Assembly (NCBI RefSeq): GCF_002734285.1
Contig: NZ_NSEA01000006.1
Coordinates: 1 to 64,000 of the forward strand
Reading direction: 5' to 3'
Source: Fredinandcohnia onubensis
GTDB lineage: Bacteria; Bacillota; Bacilli; Bacillales; Bacillaceae_L
DNA: 64,000 nt
Below are positions 48,446 through 57,991 of the stretch, piece by piece. Under the pieces are notes generated by a model. It ran no database searches. It worked only from the letters and a program-made list of their open reading frames with translations, and was not told the DNA's origin. Both the position numbers and the translations under genes were made by a program. The first letter of the stretch is position 1. Each line of letters starts with the position of its first letter.

Positions 48446-48758
48446 CCTAATTACAAATACGACAAGACGTATTTGATCTTTTTCTGTATAAGATTTTTTA
48501 TCCATGGCTATAATGGATTAATGGGTTTTGATAAACTTTTTTACTGTGTAAGGAAGCTTCAAATACACTCTTATCTTATAAGTGTAACAAAGGCGTGAGT
48601 GAGTATTACTCACAAATCGCCGTGTTTTCTTTATAAGTTCTTTACAGAATAATCGAGTTGTTGTGCACAGTTAGGGAACTTAACTTTTGGGAATTTCGGT
48701 TAGACGTCTTTGATCATGGTCTAGCCGAGGTTTCGACGTTTTGAAGGAGGGTTTATAA
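48446..48758 (+). other. Long structured rpsK-rpoA spacer
   Basis: The 313-bp gap holds no gene. It has a terminator-like hairpin AAATACG with CGTATTT around 48455-48476, followed by a T-rich stretch; a compact hairpin GTGAGT-AATACTCAC near 48596-48612; and a hairpin in which CGGTTAGAC (near 48697) faces GTCTAGCCG (near 48719), placed just before the rpoA ribosome binding site. The first hairpin resembles the 3' end of repeat family 2. No clear promoter was found. Confidence 0.6.
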
Positions 48759-49703
48759 ATGATCGAAATTGAAAAACCAAAAATCGAAACGGTTGAAATC
48801 AGCGAAGATGCCAATTATGGTAAATTCGTCGTCGAGCCACTTGAGCGTGGATATGGAACTACTTTGGGTAACTCCTTACGTCGTATCCTATTATCTTCTC
48901 TCCCTGGTGCCGCTGTTACGTCTATCCAAATAGATGGGGTACTGCATGAGTTCTCAACAATCGAAGGCGTCGTCGAAGATGTAACATCTATTATCTTAAA
49001 TGTGAAGAAATTAGCTCTTAAAATCTACTCAGATGATGAGAAGACTCTTGAGATTGATGTTCAAGGTGAAGGTCCAGTTAAAGCTTCTGACATCACACAT
49101 GACAGTGATGTTGAAATCTTAAACCCAGATCTACACATTGCAACACTTGCTAAAGATGCACATTTTCGTGTGAGATTAACTGCAAAGCGCGGACGAGGAT
49201 ATTCTCCAGCTGATGCAAACAAGCGTGATGATCGACCAATCGGTGTTATTCCGATTGACTCCATCTATACACCAGTTGCACGTGTTAATTACCAAGTGGA
49301 AAATACACGTGTTGGACAGGTCGCGAACTTTGACAAACTGACTTTTGATGTTTGGACAGACGGCAGTACTGGTCCGAAAGAAGCGATTGCACTAGGTGCG
49401 AAAATCCTTACAGAACATTTAAATATTTTTGTAGGATTAACAGATGAAGCTCAAAATGCAGAAATTATGGTTGAAAAAGAAGAGGATCAAAAAGAGAAAG
49501 TCCTCGAGATGACAATTGAAGAATTGGATCTCTCAGTTCGTTCATATAACTGCTTAAAGAGAGCAGGAATTAATACGGTTCAAGAGCTTGCTCATAAAAC
49601 TGAAGAAGATATGATGAAGGTACGTAACCTTGGTCGTAAATCTTTAGAAGAAGTTAAGGCTAAACTAGAAGAGCTTGGTTTAGGCTTACGTAAAGATGAC
49701 TGA
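48759..49703 (+). CDS. rpoA: DNA-directed RNA polymerase subunit alpha
   Basis: RpoA dimerises to nucleate polymerase assembly; its C-terminal domain binds UP elements and activators. The 314-residue protein has the N-terminal assembly domain ([20 protein letters not shown], about 23-42) and the alpha-CTD with [20 protein letters not shown] and [28 protein letters not shown] precedes the ATG. Confidence 0.98.
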   Translation: MIEIEKPKIETVEISEDANYGKFVVEPLERGYGTTLGNSLRRILLSSLPGAAVTSIQIDGVLHEFSTIEGVVEDVTSIILNVKKLALKIYSDDEKTLEIDVQGEGPVKASDITHDSDVEILNPDLHIATLAKDAHFRVRLTAKRGRGYSPADANKRDDRPIGVIPIDSIYTPVARVNYQVENTRVGQVANFDKLTFDVWTDGSTGPKEAIALGAKILTEHLNIFVGLTDEAQNAEIMVEKEEDQKEKVLEMTIEELDLSVRSYNCLKRAGINTVQELAHKTEEDMMKVRNLGRKSLEEVKAKLEELGLGLRKDD

Positions 49704-49771
49704 CTCGGTTTGAATTATGCGAATTAGAGGCATCTTTCTCATCACGAAAGTCTATTGTTACAAGAGCCTAG

Positions 49772-50185
<414 letters not shown>

Positions 50186-50200
50186 TTTTTATTTTTCTTA

Positions 50201-50242
50201 TAAGGGCGGGACAGTTTTACAAACTGGTCTAAGCCCTTTTTG
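50201..50242 (+). terminator. Terminator after rplQ, end of the ribosomal super-operon
   Basis: AAGGGC pairs with GCCCTT, with an inner stem CAGTTT-TAC-AAACTG, followed by TTTTTG. It separates rplQ from the ecf module. Confidence 0.88.
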
Positions 50243-50582
50243 TTTTACTTTCATTATTTTTCAAAAAAGATAGAATTATCTATGAATAGTATTTTGCAAT
50301 CCTTTTTGATTGAACACAATGAATGAACTACTACTTGAAGATAGGAATAACGCGTTCTTATTCCCTGACAGATAAGGAAGAAAAGAATTCTTTTTAAGGT
50401 AGTAAATTGGATTAAGAAATAGTATTATTTCTATGGAAATAATTTTTTCGGCCCTTTGGTCGAATAAATTTAAGGCGTCCAGCGGATGTCGCAGATTATT
50501 AAATTGAGTGTTTCGAGTAAGATCAAGATGTTTGTGTGAAATACGCCCATGTATATTGATAAGAAGGTAGAGGGGGATGAGA
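50243..50582. repeat. rplQ-ecfA1 spacer with repeat family 2, copy 2
   Basis: No gene is present. From about 50461 the segments GAATAAATTTAAGGCGTCC, AGCGGATGTCGCAGATTATT, GTTTCGAGTAAGATCAAGA and GAAATACGCCCATGTATATT follow the order of the element at 17632-17795, including a degenerate form of its final hairpin. No convincing promoter was found. Confidence 0.65.
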
Positions 50583-51422
50583 ATGAGCGAGAACCTATTA
50601 GTCGTTGACCAGATAAGCTATCAATATGCAGAAAATGCGAGTCCCGCACTAGAAAATCTATCATTCTCTGTTCAAAAAGGAGAGTGGCTTGCGATTGTAG
50701 GTCACAATGGTTCTGGTAAATCAACCCTAGCACGTATCCTCAATGGGTTATTGTTGCCTCAAACTGGAACGGTAACAATTGAAGGAGTACAGCTTAATGA
50801 AGATTCAATTTGGGATATTCGAAGAAAGATTGGGATGGTGTTTCAAAATCCGGATAATCAATTCGTTGGAACAACTGTTAAAGATGATATTGCCTTTGGA
50901 ATGGAAAACAACGGGATCCCACGAGAAACGATGGCTTCTCGAATTGAAAGAGTTATTGATATGGTAAATATGAGAGATTTTCTAGAGCATGAACCGCACC
51001 AACTTTCAGGTGGACAAAAACAGAGAGTTGCAATTGCTGGTGTTCTTGCGGTCCAACCGGATTTAATCATCTTGGATGAGGCGACCTCTATGTTAGATCC
51101 AATCGGTCGTACAGAGGTTTTAGAAACGATAAGAGAAATTAAAAATGAGAGTCAGATAACGGTTATGTCAATTACCCATGACTTAGAGGAAGCAGCAAGA
51201 GCCGATCGAATTATTGTAATGAACCAGGGACAATTGTTCGCAGAAGGAAAACCCGAGGAGATCTTTGCGTTAGATGATAAGCTTGTAGAAATTGGTTTGG
51301 ATTTACCCTTTTCTGTAAAAGTATCTAAAAAACTACGAGCAATCGGTGTTCCTCTATCGAAGAATCATATAACAGAAGAAGGCTTGGTGGATGAGTTATG
51401 GACATTACAATCGAAAATTTAG
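50583..51422 (+). CDS. ecfA1: ECF transporter ATPase EcfA1
   Basis: EcfA1 is one of two ATPases of the shared energising module of energy-coupling factor vitamin importers. The 279-residue protein has Walker A GHNGSGKST (about 39-47), Q-loop FQNPDNQFVG, signature LSGGQKQRVAIAG and Walker B LIILDEATSMLDP. ATG 50583 is chosen for the GAGGGGG before it; ATG 50577 overlaps that site. It overlaps ecfA2 by 25 bp. Confidence 0.96.
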   Translation: MSENLLVVDQISYQYAENASPALENLSFSVQKGEWLAIVGHNGSGKSTLARILNGLLLPQTGTVTIEGVQLNEDSIWDIRRKIGMVFQNPDNQFVGTTVKDDIAFGMENNGIPRETMASRIERVIDMVNMRDFLEHEPHQLSGGQKQRVAIAGVLAVQPDLIILDEATSMLDPIGRTEVLETIREIKNESQITVMSITHDLEEAARADRIIVMNQGQLFAEGKPEEIFALDDKLVEIGLDLPFSVKVSKKLRAIGVPLSKNHITEEGLVDELWTLQSKI

Positions 51423-52273
51423 AACATCGCTATCAGATTCGTTCACCATTTGAAAGACTAGCCTTATATGATGTTAATGCGCAAATCAAATCTGGTTCAT
51501 ATACCGCTATAATCGGTCATACGGGTTCTGGAAAATCAACCATCCTCCAGCATTTAAATGGTCTCTTACAGCCAACCTCAGGATCTATCACCATTGGAGA
51601 ACGTACAATAAGTTCCAAACAAAAAGAAAAAAACCTTAAGGCGTTACGAAAGAACGTTGGGGTTGTATTCCAATTTCCTGAACATCAACTTTTTGAGGAA
51701 ACGGTCGAGAAAGATATTTGTTTTGGACCGCTAAATTTTGGGGTCCCATTAGAAGAAGCTAAGGAAAGAGCTAGACAAACGATAAACATGGTCGGTCTAT
51801 CTGATGAATACTTAACGAAGTCACCCTTTGATTTAAGCGGAGGACAAATGCGGCGGGTTGCGATTGCAGGAATTTTGGCGATGAATCCACAGGTTTTAGT
51901 ATTGGACGAGCCTACTGCAGGGCTAGATCCTAGGGGACGGTTTGAAATTATGGAGATGTTTTACAAACTCCATAAAGAAAACGGTCTGACAACAATCCTT
52001 GTAACCCATAGTATGGAGGATGCCTCCCGTTACGCTGATCAAATACTTGTCATGGAAAAAGGAACGATCAAATTCCAAGGAAGTCCTGTAGAGATATTCT
52101 CAAAACCTGAACAAGTTCTTCATTTAGGATTGGATGTCCCTGAGGCAGTTAGATTAAAAGGACTGCTCGAAGAAAAGTTAGGAATTGAGATCCCACGGTC
52201 AGCTAGTTTGTCAGTGGATGAAATTGTTCAATATGTAGGAAATGCCCTGAAAGAAAAGGGGGTACCGAAATGA
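51398..52273 (+). CDS. ecfA2: ECF transporter ATPase EcfA2
   Basis: EcfA2 is the second ATPase of the module. The 291-residue protein has Walker A GHTGSGKST, Q-loop FQFPEHQLFEETV, signature DLSGGQMRRVAIAG and Walker B VLDEPTAGLDP. It overlaps ecfA1 and ecfT at its ends, so the three proteins are made in balance. Substrate choice depends on S components encoded elsewhere. Confidence 0.96.
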   Translation: MDITIENLEHRYQIRSPFERLALYDVNAQIKSGSYTAIIGHTGSGKSTILQHLNGLLQPTSGSITIGERTISSKQKEKNLKALRKNVGVVFQFPEHQLFEETVEKDICFGPLNFGVPLEEAKERARQTINMVGLSDEYLTKSPFDLSGGQMRRVAIAGILAMNPQVLVLDEPTAGLDPRGRFEIMEMFYKLHKENGLTTILVTHSMEDASRYADQILVMEKGTIKFQGSPVEIFSKPEQVLHLGLDVPEAVRLKGLLEEKLGIEIPRSASLSVDEIVQYVGNALKEKGVPK

Positions 52274-53061
52274 ACATTATTATAGGTCGTTATATACCTG
52301 GTCATTCTCTAATTCATCAAATGGATCCTAGAGCAAAGTTATTATTAATTTTCTTCTATGTGTTTATTGTCTTTTTAGCCAATTCAGTTCTTACCTATGC
52401 ATTATTAGGGATTTATACTTTAGGTATTGTTCTATTAACAAAAGTCCAATTACGCTACATTTTGTCAGGATTAAAACCAATTTTATGGGTTATTCTGTTT
52501 ACATTTATCCTTCATGTCTTTTTAACCAAAGAAGGAGACTTGTTAGTTGACTTTGGATGGCTTCAAATTTATGAAGGTGGCGTAACACAAGGGGTTTTTA
52601 TTTCATTAAGGCTATTATATTTAATTATTATGACTACAATATTAACATTAACAAGTACTCCGATTGAAATCACCGATGGCATGGAAAGCTTATTAGCTCC
52701 ATTCAAAAAAATCGGTCTCCCTACACACGAACTTGCGTTAATGATGTCGATTTCACTTCGATTTATACCAACATTAATGCAAGAAACAGAGAAAATAATG
52801 AAGGCACAGGCTGCAAGAGGAGTCGAATTTACGAGTGGACCGATAAAAGATCGCATGAAGGCTGTTGTTCCTTTATTAATTCCATTGTTTATAAGTTCAT
52901 TTAAACGGGCAGAAGAACTTGCTATTGCGATGGAAGCAAGAGGTTATCGAGGTGGAGAAGGACGTACTAAATTACGTGTGTTACAGTGGCGTGGTCTTGA
53001 TACACTAATGTTAGTCTTACTATTTGCAATGGCAATAGTTTTATTTTTACTACGAGGATAA
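52270..53061 (+). CDS. ecfT: ECF transporter transmembrane protein EcfT
   Basis: EcfT is the membrane scaffold linking the ATPases to S components. The 263-residue protein has several hydrophobic spans (about 25-60, 65-85, 105-125 and 240-260) and the two coupling-helix motifs of the type A-R-G: AAARG-like AQAARGVEF near residue 179 and [10 protein letters not shown] near residue 220. It overlaps ecfA2 by 4 bp. Confidence 0.95.
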   Translation: MNIIIGRYIPGHSLIHQMDPRAKLLLIFFYVFIVFLANSVLTYALLGIYTLGIVLLTKVQLRYILSGLKPILWVILFTFILHVFLTKEGDLLVDFGWLQIYEGGVTQGVFISLRLLYLIIMTTILTLTSTPIEITDGMESLLAPFKKIGLPTHELALMMSISLRFIPTLMQETEKIMKAQAARGVEFTSGPIKDRMKAVVPLLIPLFISSFKRAEELAIAMEARGYRGGEGRTKLRVLQWRGLDTLMLVLLFAMAIVLFLLRG

Positions 53062-53072
53062 TGAGGAGAAAA

Positions 53073-53825
53073 ATGAGACGGTATAAATGCATCATATCCT
53101 ATGATGGAACCCATTTCTCAGGGTACCAGGTACAACCGAATAAACGAACAGTACAATCTGAATTCGAACATGCTCTACAGAAAATGCATAAAGGAGAACT
53201 GGTGAAAACAGTTGTTTCTGGTCGAACAGATGCTACTGTACATGCACGTGGACAGGTTGTTCATTTTGATTCACCATTATCTATTCCAGTCGAAGGGTGG
53301 AAACGAGCCCTAAATTCGTTGCTCCCAGCAGATATTCAGGTTCGTTCTGTTGAGGAAGTTGATCCAGACTTTCACGCACGTTTTGATGTGGAGGCGAAGG
53401 AGTACCGGTATCGATTGTTAATTAGTGAAGAGCCTTGCGTTTTTAAACGTAATTATACTCATCATTATACTTTCCCAATAGATCTACGTGCGATGAGAGA
53501 AGCTACGTTACGATTGGTAGGCACACATGATTTTACGAGTTTCTGTGCTTCTAAGACGGAAGTACAGGATAAAGTTCGAACCATATACGAGATTAATATT
53601 GAGAAACAGGATGATGAACTCATATTTTCGTTTATAGGTAATGGGTTTTTATATAATATGGTAAGAATATTAGTAGGCACTTTACTAGAAGTTGGAAGAG
53701 GTCAAAAAGACCCAAGTATGATGGATACCATTCTTTCTGGAAAAGACAGATCGCTTGCAGGAAAGACCGCTCCAGGTCAGGGATTATACCTATGGCAAGT
53801 GTACTACGAAGAGTGGAAGGTTTAG
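53073..53825 (+). CDS. truA: tRNA pseudouridine(38-40) synthase TruA
   Basis: TruA makes pseudouridine at positions 38-40 of tRNA anticodon stems. The catalytic aspartate lies in [17 protein letters not shown] (about 49-65). The protein has about 250 residues. ATG 53073 is chosen because GAGGAG stands just before it and it matches the family start; ATG 53061 at the ecfT stop is in frame but has no proper site. Confidence 0.95.
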   Translation: MRRYKCIISYDGTHFSGYQVQPNKRTVQSEFEHALQKMHKGELVKTVVSGRTDATVHARGQVVHFDSPLSIPVEGWKRALNSLLPADIQVRSVEEVDPDFHARFDVEAKEYRYRLLISEEPCVFKRNYTHHYTFPIDLRAMREATLRLVGTHDFTSFCASKTEVQDKVRTIYEINIEKQDDELIFSFIGNGFLYNMVRILVGTLLEVGRGQKDPSMMDTILSGKDRSLAGKTAPGQGLYLWQVYYEEWKV

Positions 53826-53871
53826 GAAACCTTCATATTGCTATAACAACTAATCCTGGTGTAACATTTCC

Positions 53872-53900
53872 TTGACATTACATCCTGAAAGTTATATTAT
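53872..53900 (+). promoter_or_regulatory. Promoter of rplM-rpsI
   Basis: TTGACA (53872-53877) and TATTAT (53895-53900) are 17 bp apart. Confidence 0.82.
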
Positions 53901-53909
53901 ATTTTAGTA

Positions 53910-53990
53910 TGATATTTAAACACCACGTTAAAGCCCCGGAACTTTAATCGTGATTAAATACAAAATGAAACGTTAGTGAAATTAGGAGGG
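53910..53990 (+). ncRNA. L13 operon leader hairpin
   Basis: CACGTTAAAG pairs with CTTTAATCGTG (one bulge) around CCCCGGAA at 53924-53952, between the promoter and rplM. Firmicutes are known to have an L13 leader motif at this place, and the position and hairpin agree. I could not compare it with a covariance model. Confidence 0.6.
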
Positions 53991-53996
53991 AAATTC

Positions 53997-54434
53997 ATGC
54001 GTACAACATTTATGGCTAATGCTAGCAATATAGAGCGCAAATGGTATGTTGTAGATGCTGCAGGCAAAACTTTAGGTCGTTTATCAACTGAAGTTGCAAC
54101 ATTACTTCGTGGAAAACACAAACCAACTTACACACCACATGTTGACACTGGTGATAATGTAATCATCATCAATGCTGAAAAAATCGAATTAACTGGTAAT
54201 AAATTAAATGACAAGATTTACTACCGTCACAGTCAATTCCCAGGCGGATTAAAATCAAGAACGGCATTAGAAATGCGTACAAACTATCCAACAAAAATGC
54301 TTGAACTTGCAATCAAAGGAATGCTTCCAAAAGGTTCACTTGGTCGTCAAATGGGTAAGAAATTGCACGTTTATGCTGGAAGCGAACATCCACATCAAGC
54401 ACAACAACCTGAAGTTTACGAACTTCGCGGTTAA
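53997..54434 (+). CDS. rplM: 50S ribosomal protein L13
   Basis: L13 is an early 50S assembly protein. The 145-residue chain has [20 protein letters not shown] (about 15-34) and [23 protein letters not shown] 53997 has TAGGAGGG before it; the few codons upstream are not conserved. Confidence 0.97.
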   Translation: MRTTFMANASNIERKWYVVDAAGKTLGRLSTEVATLLRGKHKPTYTPHVDTGDNVIIINAEKIELTGNKLNDKIYYRHSQFPGGLKSRTALEMRTNYPTKMLELAIKGMLPKGSLGRQMGKKLHVYAGSEHPHQAQQPEVYELRG

Positions 54435-54454
54435 TTAATAAGGAGGGTATTAAT

Positions 54455-54847
54455 TTGGCACAGGTACAATATTATGGCACTGGTCGTCGTAAAAGCTCTG
54501 TTGCGCGTGTACGTTTAGTTCCTGGCGACGGACGCATTGTAATCAACGGTCGTGACATTGCAGACTATATTCCATTCGAAGCTTTAAGAGAAGTTGTAAA
54601 ACAACCTCTAAACGCTACTGAAACTTTAGGTAATTATGACGTTCTTGTTAACGTTAATGGCGGAGGATACACTGGTCAAGCTGGAGCTATCCGTCACGGT
54701 ATCGCTCGTGCATTGCTACAAGCTGATCCTGAATTCCGTCCAGCATTAAAATCTGCAGGACTATTAACACGTGATCCGCGTATGAAAGAACGTAAAAAAT
54801 ACGGTCTTAAAGGCGCTCGTCGTGCACCTCAGTTCTCAAAACGTTAA
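54455..54847 (+). CDS. rpsI: 30S ribosomal protein S9
   Basis: S9 reaches P-site tRNA with its C-terminal tail. The 130-residue protein has [20 protein letters not shown] and ends [20 protein letters not shown] plus FSKR. The start is TTG after AAGGAGGG. It closes the conserved block before the accessory region. Confidence 0.98.
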   Translation: MAQVQYYGTGRRKSSVARVRLVPGDGRIVINGRDIADYIPFEALREVVKQPLNATETLGNYDVLVNVNGGGYTGQAGAIRHGIARALLQADPEFRPALKSAGLLTRDPRMKERKKYGLKGARRAPQFSKR

Positions 54848-54859
54848 TTTTTGGCGTTT

Positions 54860-54897
54860 CAAGGCTCTTTTCACTTTTGTGGAAAGGGTTTTTTTTA
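54860..54897 (+). terminator. Terminator after rpsI
   Basis: CTCTTTTCAC pairs with GTGGAAAGGG (with wobble pairs) around a short loop and is followed by eight T residues. Confidence 0.87.
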
Positions 54898-54963
54898 TGT
54901 TTTGATTTAATGTTGCGGCATTGAAAAATCATTTCAAGCATGAGTTCGATTTGAACAGGTTCT

Positions 54964-55650
54964 ATTCGGACACGGCCAAAGGATTTCATTATGCTGTGTC
55001 AGAATCAAGTGCGTATTGGGACAGAGAGTAATGGATATAGTCGAGAATGAGTCAGAATAAAGGTGGTATTTTGACAGTTATTTCAGGATTTTATCAAGCG
55101 GTGTTCAAATCAAATAGGTATTCTGACAGAGAGGTTGGATGTAGTCGAGAATGAGTCAGAATCAAGGTGGTATTTTGACTCGGCCCCCAAGATTTCATCA
55201 AGCGGTGTCCAAATGAAGTATGTATTCTGACAGAGCCCTTGGATATAGTCGAGGATAAGTCAGAATCAAGGTGGTATTTTGACTCGGCCGCCAAGATTTT
55301 ATCAATCAGTGTCCAAATGAAGTATGATTCTGACAGAGCCCTTGGATGTAGTCGAGAATGAGTCAGAATCAAGGTGGTATTTTGACTCGGCCCCCAAGAT
55401 TTCATCAATCGGTGTCCAAATGAAGTAGGTATTCTGACAGAGCCCTAGGATATTGTCGAGGATAAGTCAGAATCAAGGGTGTATTTTGACTCGGCCCCCA
55501 AGATTTCATCAATCGGTGTCCAAATGAGGTATATATTCTGACAGAGCCCTAGGATATAGTCGAGAATGGGTCAGAATCAAGGGTGTATTTAGACACGAAT
55601 CCTAGTATTTCATCAAATAATGTCCGAATCAAGAACCTATTCGGAAATCA
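54964..55650. repeat. 52-bp tandem repeat array with 104-bp A/B dimer order
   Basis: Thirteen units start at 54964, 55015, 55068, 55120, 55172, 55224, 55276, 55327, 55379, 55431, 55483, 55535 and 55587, and a partial one at 55639. Units alternate between a type beginning ATTCTGACAGAGCCC and a type beginning ATTTTGACTCGGCCC, so the larger period is 104 bp. In the first type ATTCTGAC faces GTCAGAAT, and in the second ATTTTGAC faces GTCCAAAT with one mismatch, so each can fold. The end units are the most diverged. A minus-strand open frame over it only reflects the repeats. Confidence 0.95.
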
Positions 55651-55964
55651 GAGCTTTGATCTTACTAATCATTCTATAAGAGTAGCTATAATAAAGCTTG
55701 ACGATGTGGTGTACCACTAAGGATGGATTTAAAAAGTCACTAGTTATGGGAATAATACCATTAGACTTGTTAGATTGGCGAGGATTATTATTACAAATAG
55801 GCAAGTTAAAGAGAACACACAATAAATCTAAATACTTTTATCGGATGGATGGTCATTAGTAAAAAAAGTCTCCACTTTTTAATTTGGTAGTTCTTACAAT
55901 GACCAACTTTCATGAATGTTATGTATAATGAATGTTAAAGGCTTGTAAATAGGAGGTATGAAAT
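55651..55964 (+). other. Intergenic region before the squalene/phytoene synthase-like gene
   Basis: No gene is supported. AAAAAGT-CTCC-ACTTTTT near 55863-55880 is a symmetrical hairpin that could act as a terminator in either direction. A perfect TATAAT at 55924-55929 is a plausible -10 box for the downstream operon, but the -35 region (GACCAA) is weak. Confidence 0.5.
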
Positions 55965-56777
55965 ATGAGTGGGTTTCCTAAAGATGCGATGCGTATGCTA
56001 AAAGAGACAAGTCGTACATTTTATATACCGATTACTTTTTTACAGAAGGAATTAAAGTATTCGGTTGCATCTGCTTATTTAGTATTTCGTGCGATTGATG
56101 AAATTGAAGACCATGAAGAGATCGATAATGATGTGAAATATACAGTTTTAACAAAGTTAAGCGAATTATTTAAACAACCATTTGATAATGAAGAATATCT
56201 AAGAATACTTGGACCAATAAATGATAAAATGCCTGAAGTGACAATTCGTTTAGAAGAATGGTTAGAGGCTTGTCCGAAGGAAGCTTTGACGATAGTTACA
56301 AACGCTGTTTGTGAGATGGCATCGGGAATGGCAAAATGGTCAAAAGCAAATTGGAGTATTCGTACACGTGAAGATTTGGATGACTATACATATTACGTTG
56401 CAGGACTTGTTGGGGTGATGCTATCAGACCTTTGGGAGCATTACGGCGGAGAAAAAACGGATCGGGAATTAGCGATTGGTTATGGTCGTGGACTTCAGGC
56501 TGTAAACATTTTGCGCAATCAGAAGGAAGATTTGGACGAACGTGGTGTAAGCTTTGTTCCTGACGGTTGGAATCGTGCCGATTTATTTGAGTACGCTGAG
56601 GAAAACTTGGCAAAAGCCGATTTGTATATGAAATCTCTTAAAAGGAAAAGCATTATATTATTTTGTCGTCTGCCTCTTGCCTTGGCACACAAAACGTTAC
56701 AAGCATTGAAAGATGGTCGTGAGAAAATGACACGTGCAGAGGTGGAGCAAACAGTGGAAGAAGTACAGACCAAATAG
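55965..56777 (+). CDS. Squalene/phytoene synthase family protein
   Basis: The 270-residue protein has the all-helical fold of head-to-head prenyl synthases. Near the N terminus is SRTFYIPITFL, the first aspartate-rich motif appears as FRAIDEIEDHEEID (about 42-55) and the second as NILRNQKEDLDERGVSF (about 177-193), the metal and diphosphate binding sites. Possible products are squalene, dehydrosqualene or phytoene, or, as for YisP of B. subtilis, farnesol from FPP; the sequence does not decide. AGGAGG precedes the ATG. The next gene makes an IPP isomerase, so an isoprenoid role is likely. Confidence 0.85.
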   Translation: MSGFPKDAMRMLKETSRTFYIPITFLQKELKYSVASAYLVFRAIDEIEDHEEIDNDVKYTVLTKLSELFKQPFDNEEYLRILGPINDKMPEVTIRLEEWLEACPKEALTIVTNAVCEMASGMAKWSKANWSIRTREDLDDYTYYVAGLVGVMLSDLWEHYGGEKTDRELAIGYGRGLQAVNILRNQKEDLDERGVSFVPDGWNRADLFEYAEENLAKADLYMKSLKRKSIILFCRLPLALAHKTLQALKDGREKMTRAEVEQTVEEVQTK

Positions 56778-56858
56778 CACAATGTTATTAAGTCTAGAGA
56801 CCGTGTCTGCTGTACGTAACATGAATGTGTGAATTTAGAATAAGGGCAGGTGTAAGTG

Positions 56859-57887
56859 ATGGCTAACTCAATTGAGCAAAGAAAATCTCAACATATTCAA
56901 ATTACTCTGAACGAAAAAGTTACAGGAGAATCAATTTCAACAGGTTTAGAGAGACTTGTGTTCGTTCATAATGCACTCCCTGAAATTGATTTTGATGAAA
57001 TCTCTATTAAAACCACATTCCTTGACTTTGAATGCCAAACTCCGTTTCTCATCAGTTCGATGACGGGTGGGACAGGCCTTGCGGAGGAGATTAACCGAAA
57101 CTTGGCTATAGCTGCTGAGGAAAGGGGTTGGGCTCTAGCACTTGGATCAACTCGAGCCCTACTCGACAGCGACGGACATGCTTCCTCTTTTCAGGTGAGG
57201 CAATATGCACCAAGCATTCCGATTATAGCTAACTTAGGAGCGGTTCAGTTAAATTTCGGCTATGGAGCCGAGGAATGCAGGCGAATTATCGAGATGACCG
57301 ATGCGGATATGCTTGTTCTTCATTTGAACAGTATACAGGAAGTGATTCAAGATAATGGAGATACGAATTTTAAAGGGTTACTAAAGAAGATTGAACAACT
57401 ATGCAAAACACTGGAGGTTCCTGTCGGGGTTAAAGAAGTCGGATGGGGAATTGACGATCAAATAGCTAGAAAGTTAATTGATGCAGGAGTTGCATTTATT
57501 GATGTTGCAGGAGCCGGTGGGACTTCATGGAGCCAGGTTGAAAAGTTCCGATCTAATGACCCAATTCGGCGGGTTGCTGCTGAAGCATTTAGCGAATGGG
57601 GGATTCCGACGGTGGAATCAATCAAATTGGTTCGAGGTGAGATTGGAGAACGTCCATTGATTGCTAGTGGTGGAATGCAGACGGGTCTAGACGGTGCCAA
57701 AGTCATCGCATTGGGAGCCGATCTTGTCGGATTCGGACGTTCTATCCTGAAAGAAGCGACCCAAAGTGTGGAAGATGTTGTTGAAGTAATGAAAATTCGT
57801 GAGATGGAACTTCGAATGTCAATGTTCGGAATCGGTGCTGCAACGATTCAGGAGTTAAAGGATACCCCTCGTTTAAAGGGGAAATAA
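56859..57887 (+). CDS. fni: Type 2 isopentenyl-diphosphate delta-isomerase
   Basis: This FMN- and NADPH-dependent enzyme interconverts IPP and DMAPP. The 342-residue TIM barrel has RKSQHIQITLNE at the start, SSMTGGTG (about 65-72), HLNSIQE (about 153-159), VKEVGWG, DVAGAGGTSW and SGGMQTGLDGAKVIALGA. ATG 56859 has AGGGCAGG 8 bases before it; GTG 56856 is an alternative. It lies 81 bp after the synthase gene, probably in one operon. In B. subtilis the single fni gene lies elsewhere, so this is either a moved gene or a second copy. Confidence 0.93.
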   Translation: MANSIEQRKSQHIQITLNEKVTGESISTGLERLVFVHNALPEIDFDEISIKTTFLDFECQTPFLISSMTGGTGLAEEINRNLAIAAEERGWALALGSTRALLDSDGHASSFQVRQYAPSIPIIANLGAVQLNFGYGAEECRRIIEMTDADMLVLHLNSIQEVIQDNGDTNFKGLLKKIEQLCKTLEVPVGVKEVGWGIDDQIARKLIDAGVAFIDVAGAGGTSWSQVEKFRSNDPIRRVAAEAFSEWGIPTVESIKLVRGEIGERPLIASGGMQTGLDGAKVIALGADLVGFGRSILKEATQSVEDVVEVMKIREMELRMSMFGIGAATIQELKDTPRLKGK

Positions 57888-57934
57888 TCCGATGCCCTAC
57901 TTAATTTCATTGGTTAATCTTTTGTTTATCATTT

Positions 57935-57968
57935 AAGACTCTCAACTATCAGCTGGGAGTCTTTTTTT
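57935..57968 (+). terminator. Terminator between convergent fni and the response regulator gene
   Basis: AAGACTCTC faces GGGAGTCTT with a loop of about 12 bases and a run of seven T residues follows. It serves the plus-strand operon; the minus-strand T run is weaker. Confidence 0.88.
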
Positions 57969-57991
57969 GAGTAATTATAAATTCGTTCGCT

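Noticed and set aside
54964-55650. CRISPR array or repeat-protein gene on the minus strand (open frame at 55094-55408)
   Set aside because: The units are head to tail without spacers, unit length varies by one base in places, and the open frame lacks a ribosome binding site; its peptide repeats only mirror the DNA repeats.
55637-55822. Minus-strand 61-codon frame as a gene
   Set aside because: It starts in the intergenic region and runs into the edge of the repeat array, with no ribosome binding site and no recognisable pattern.
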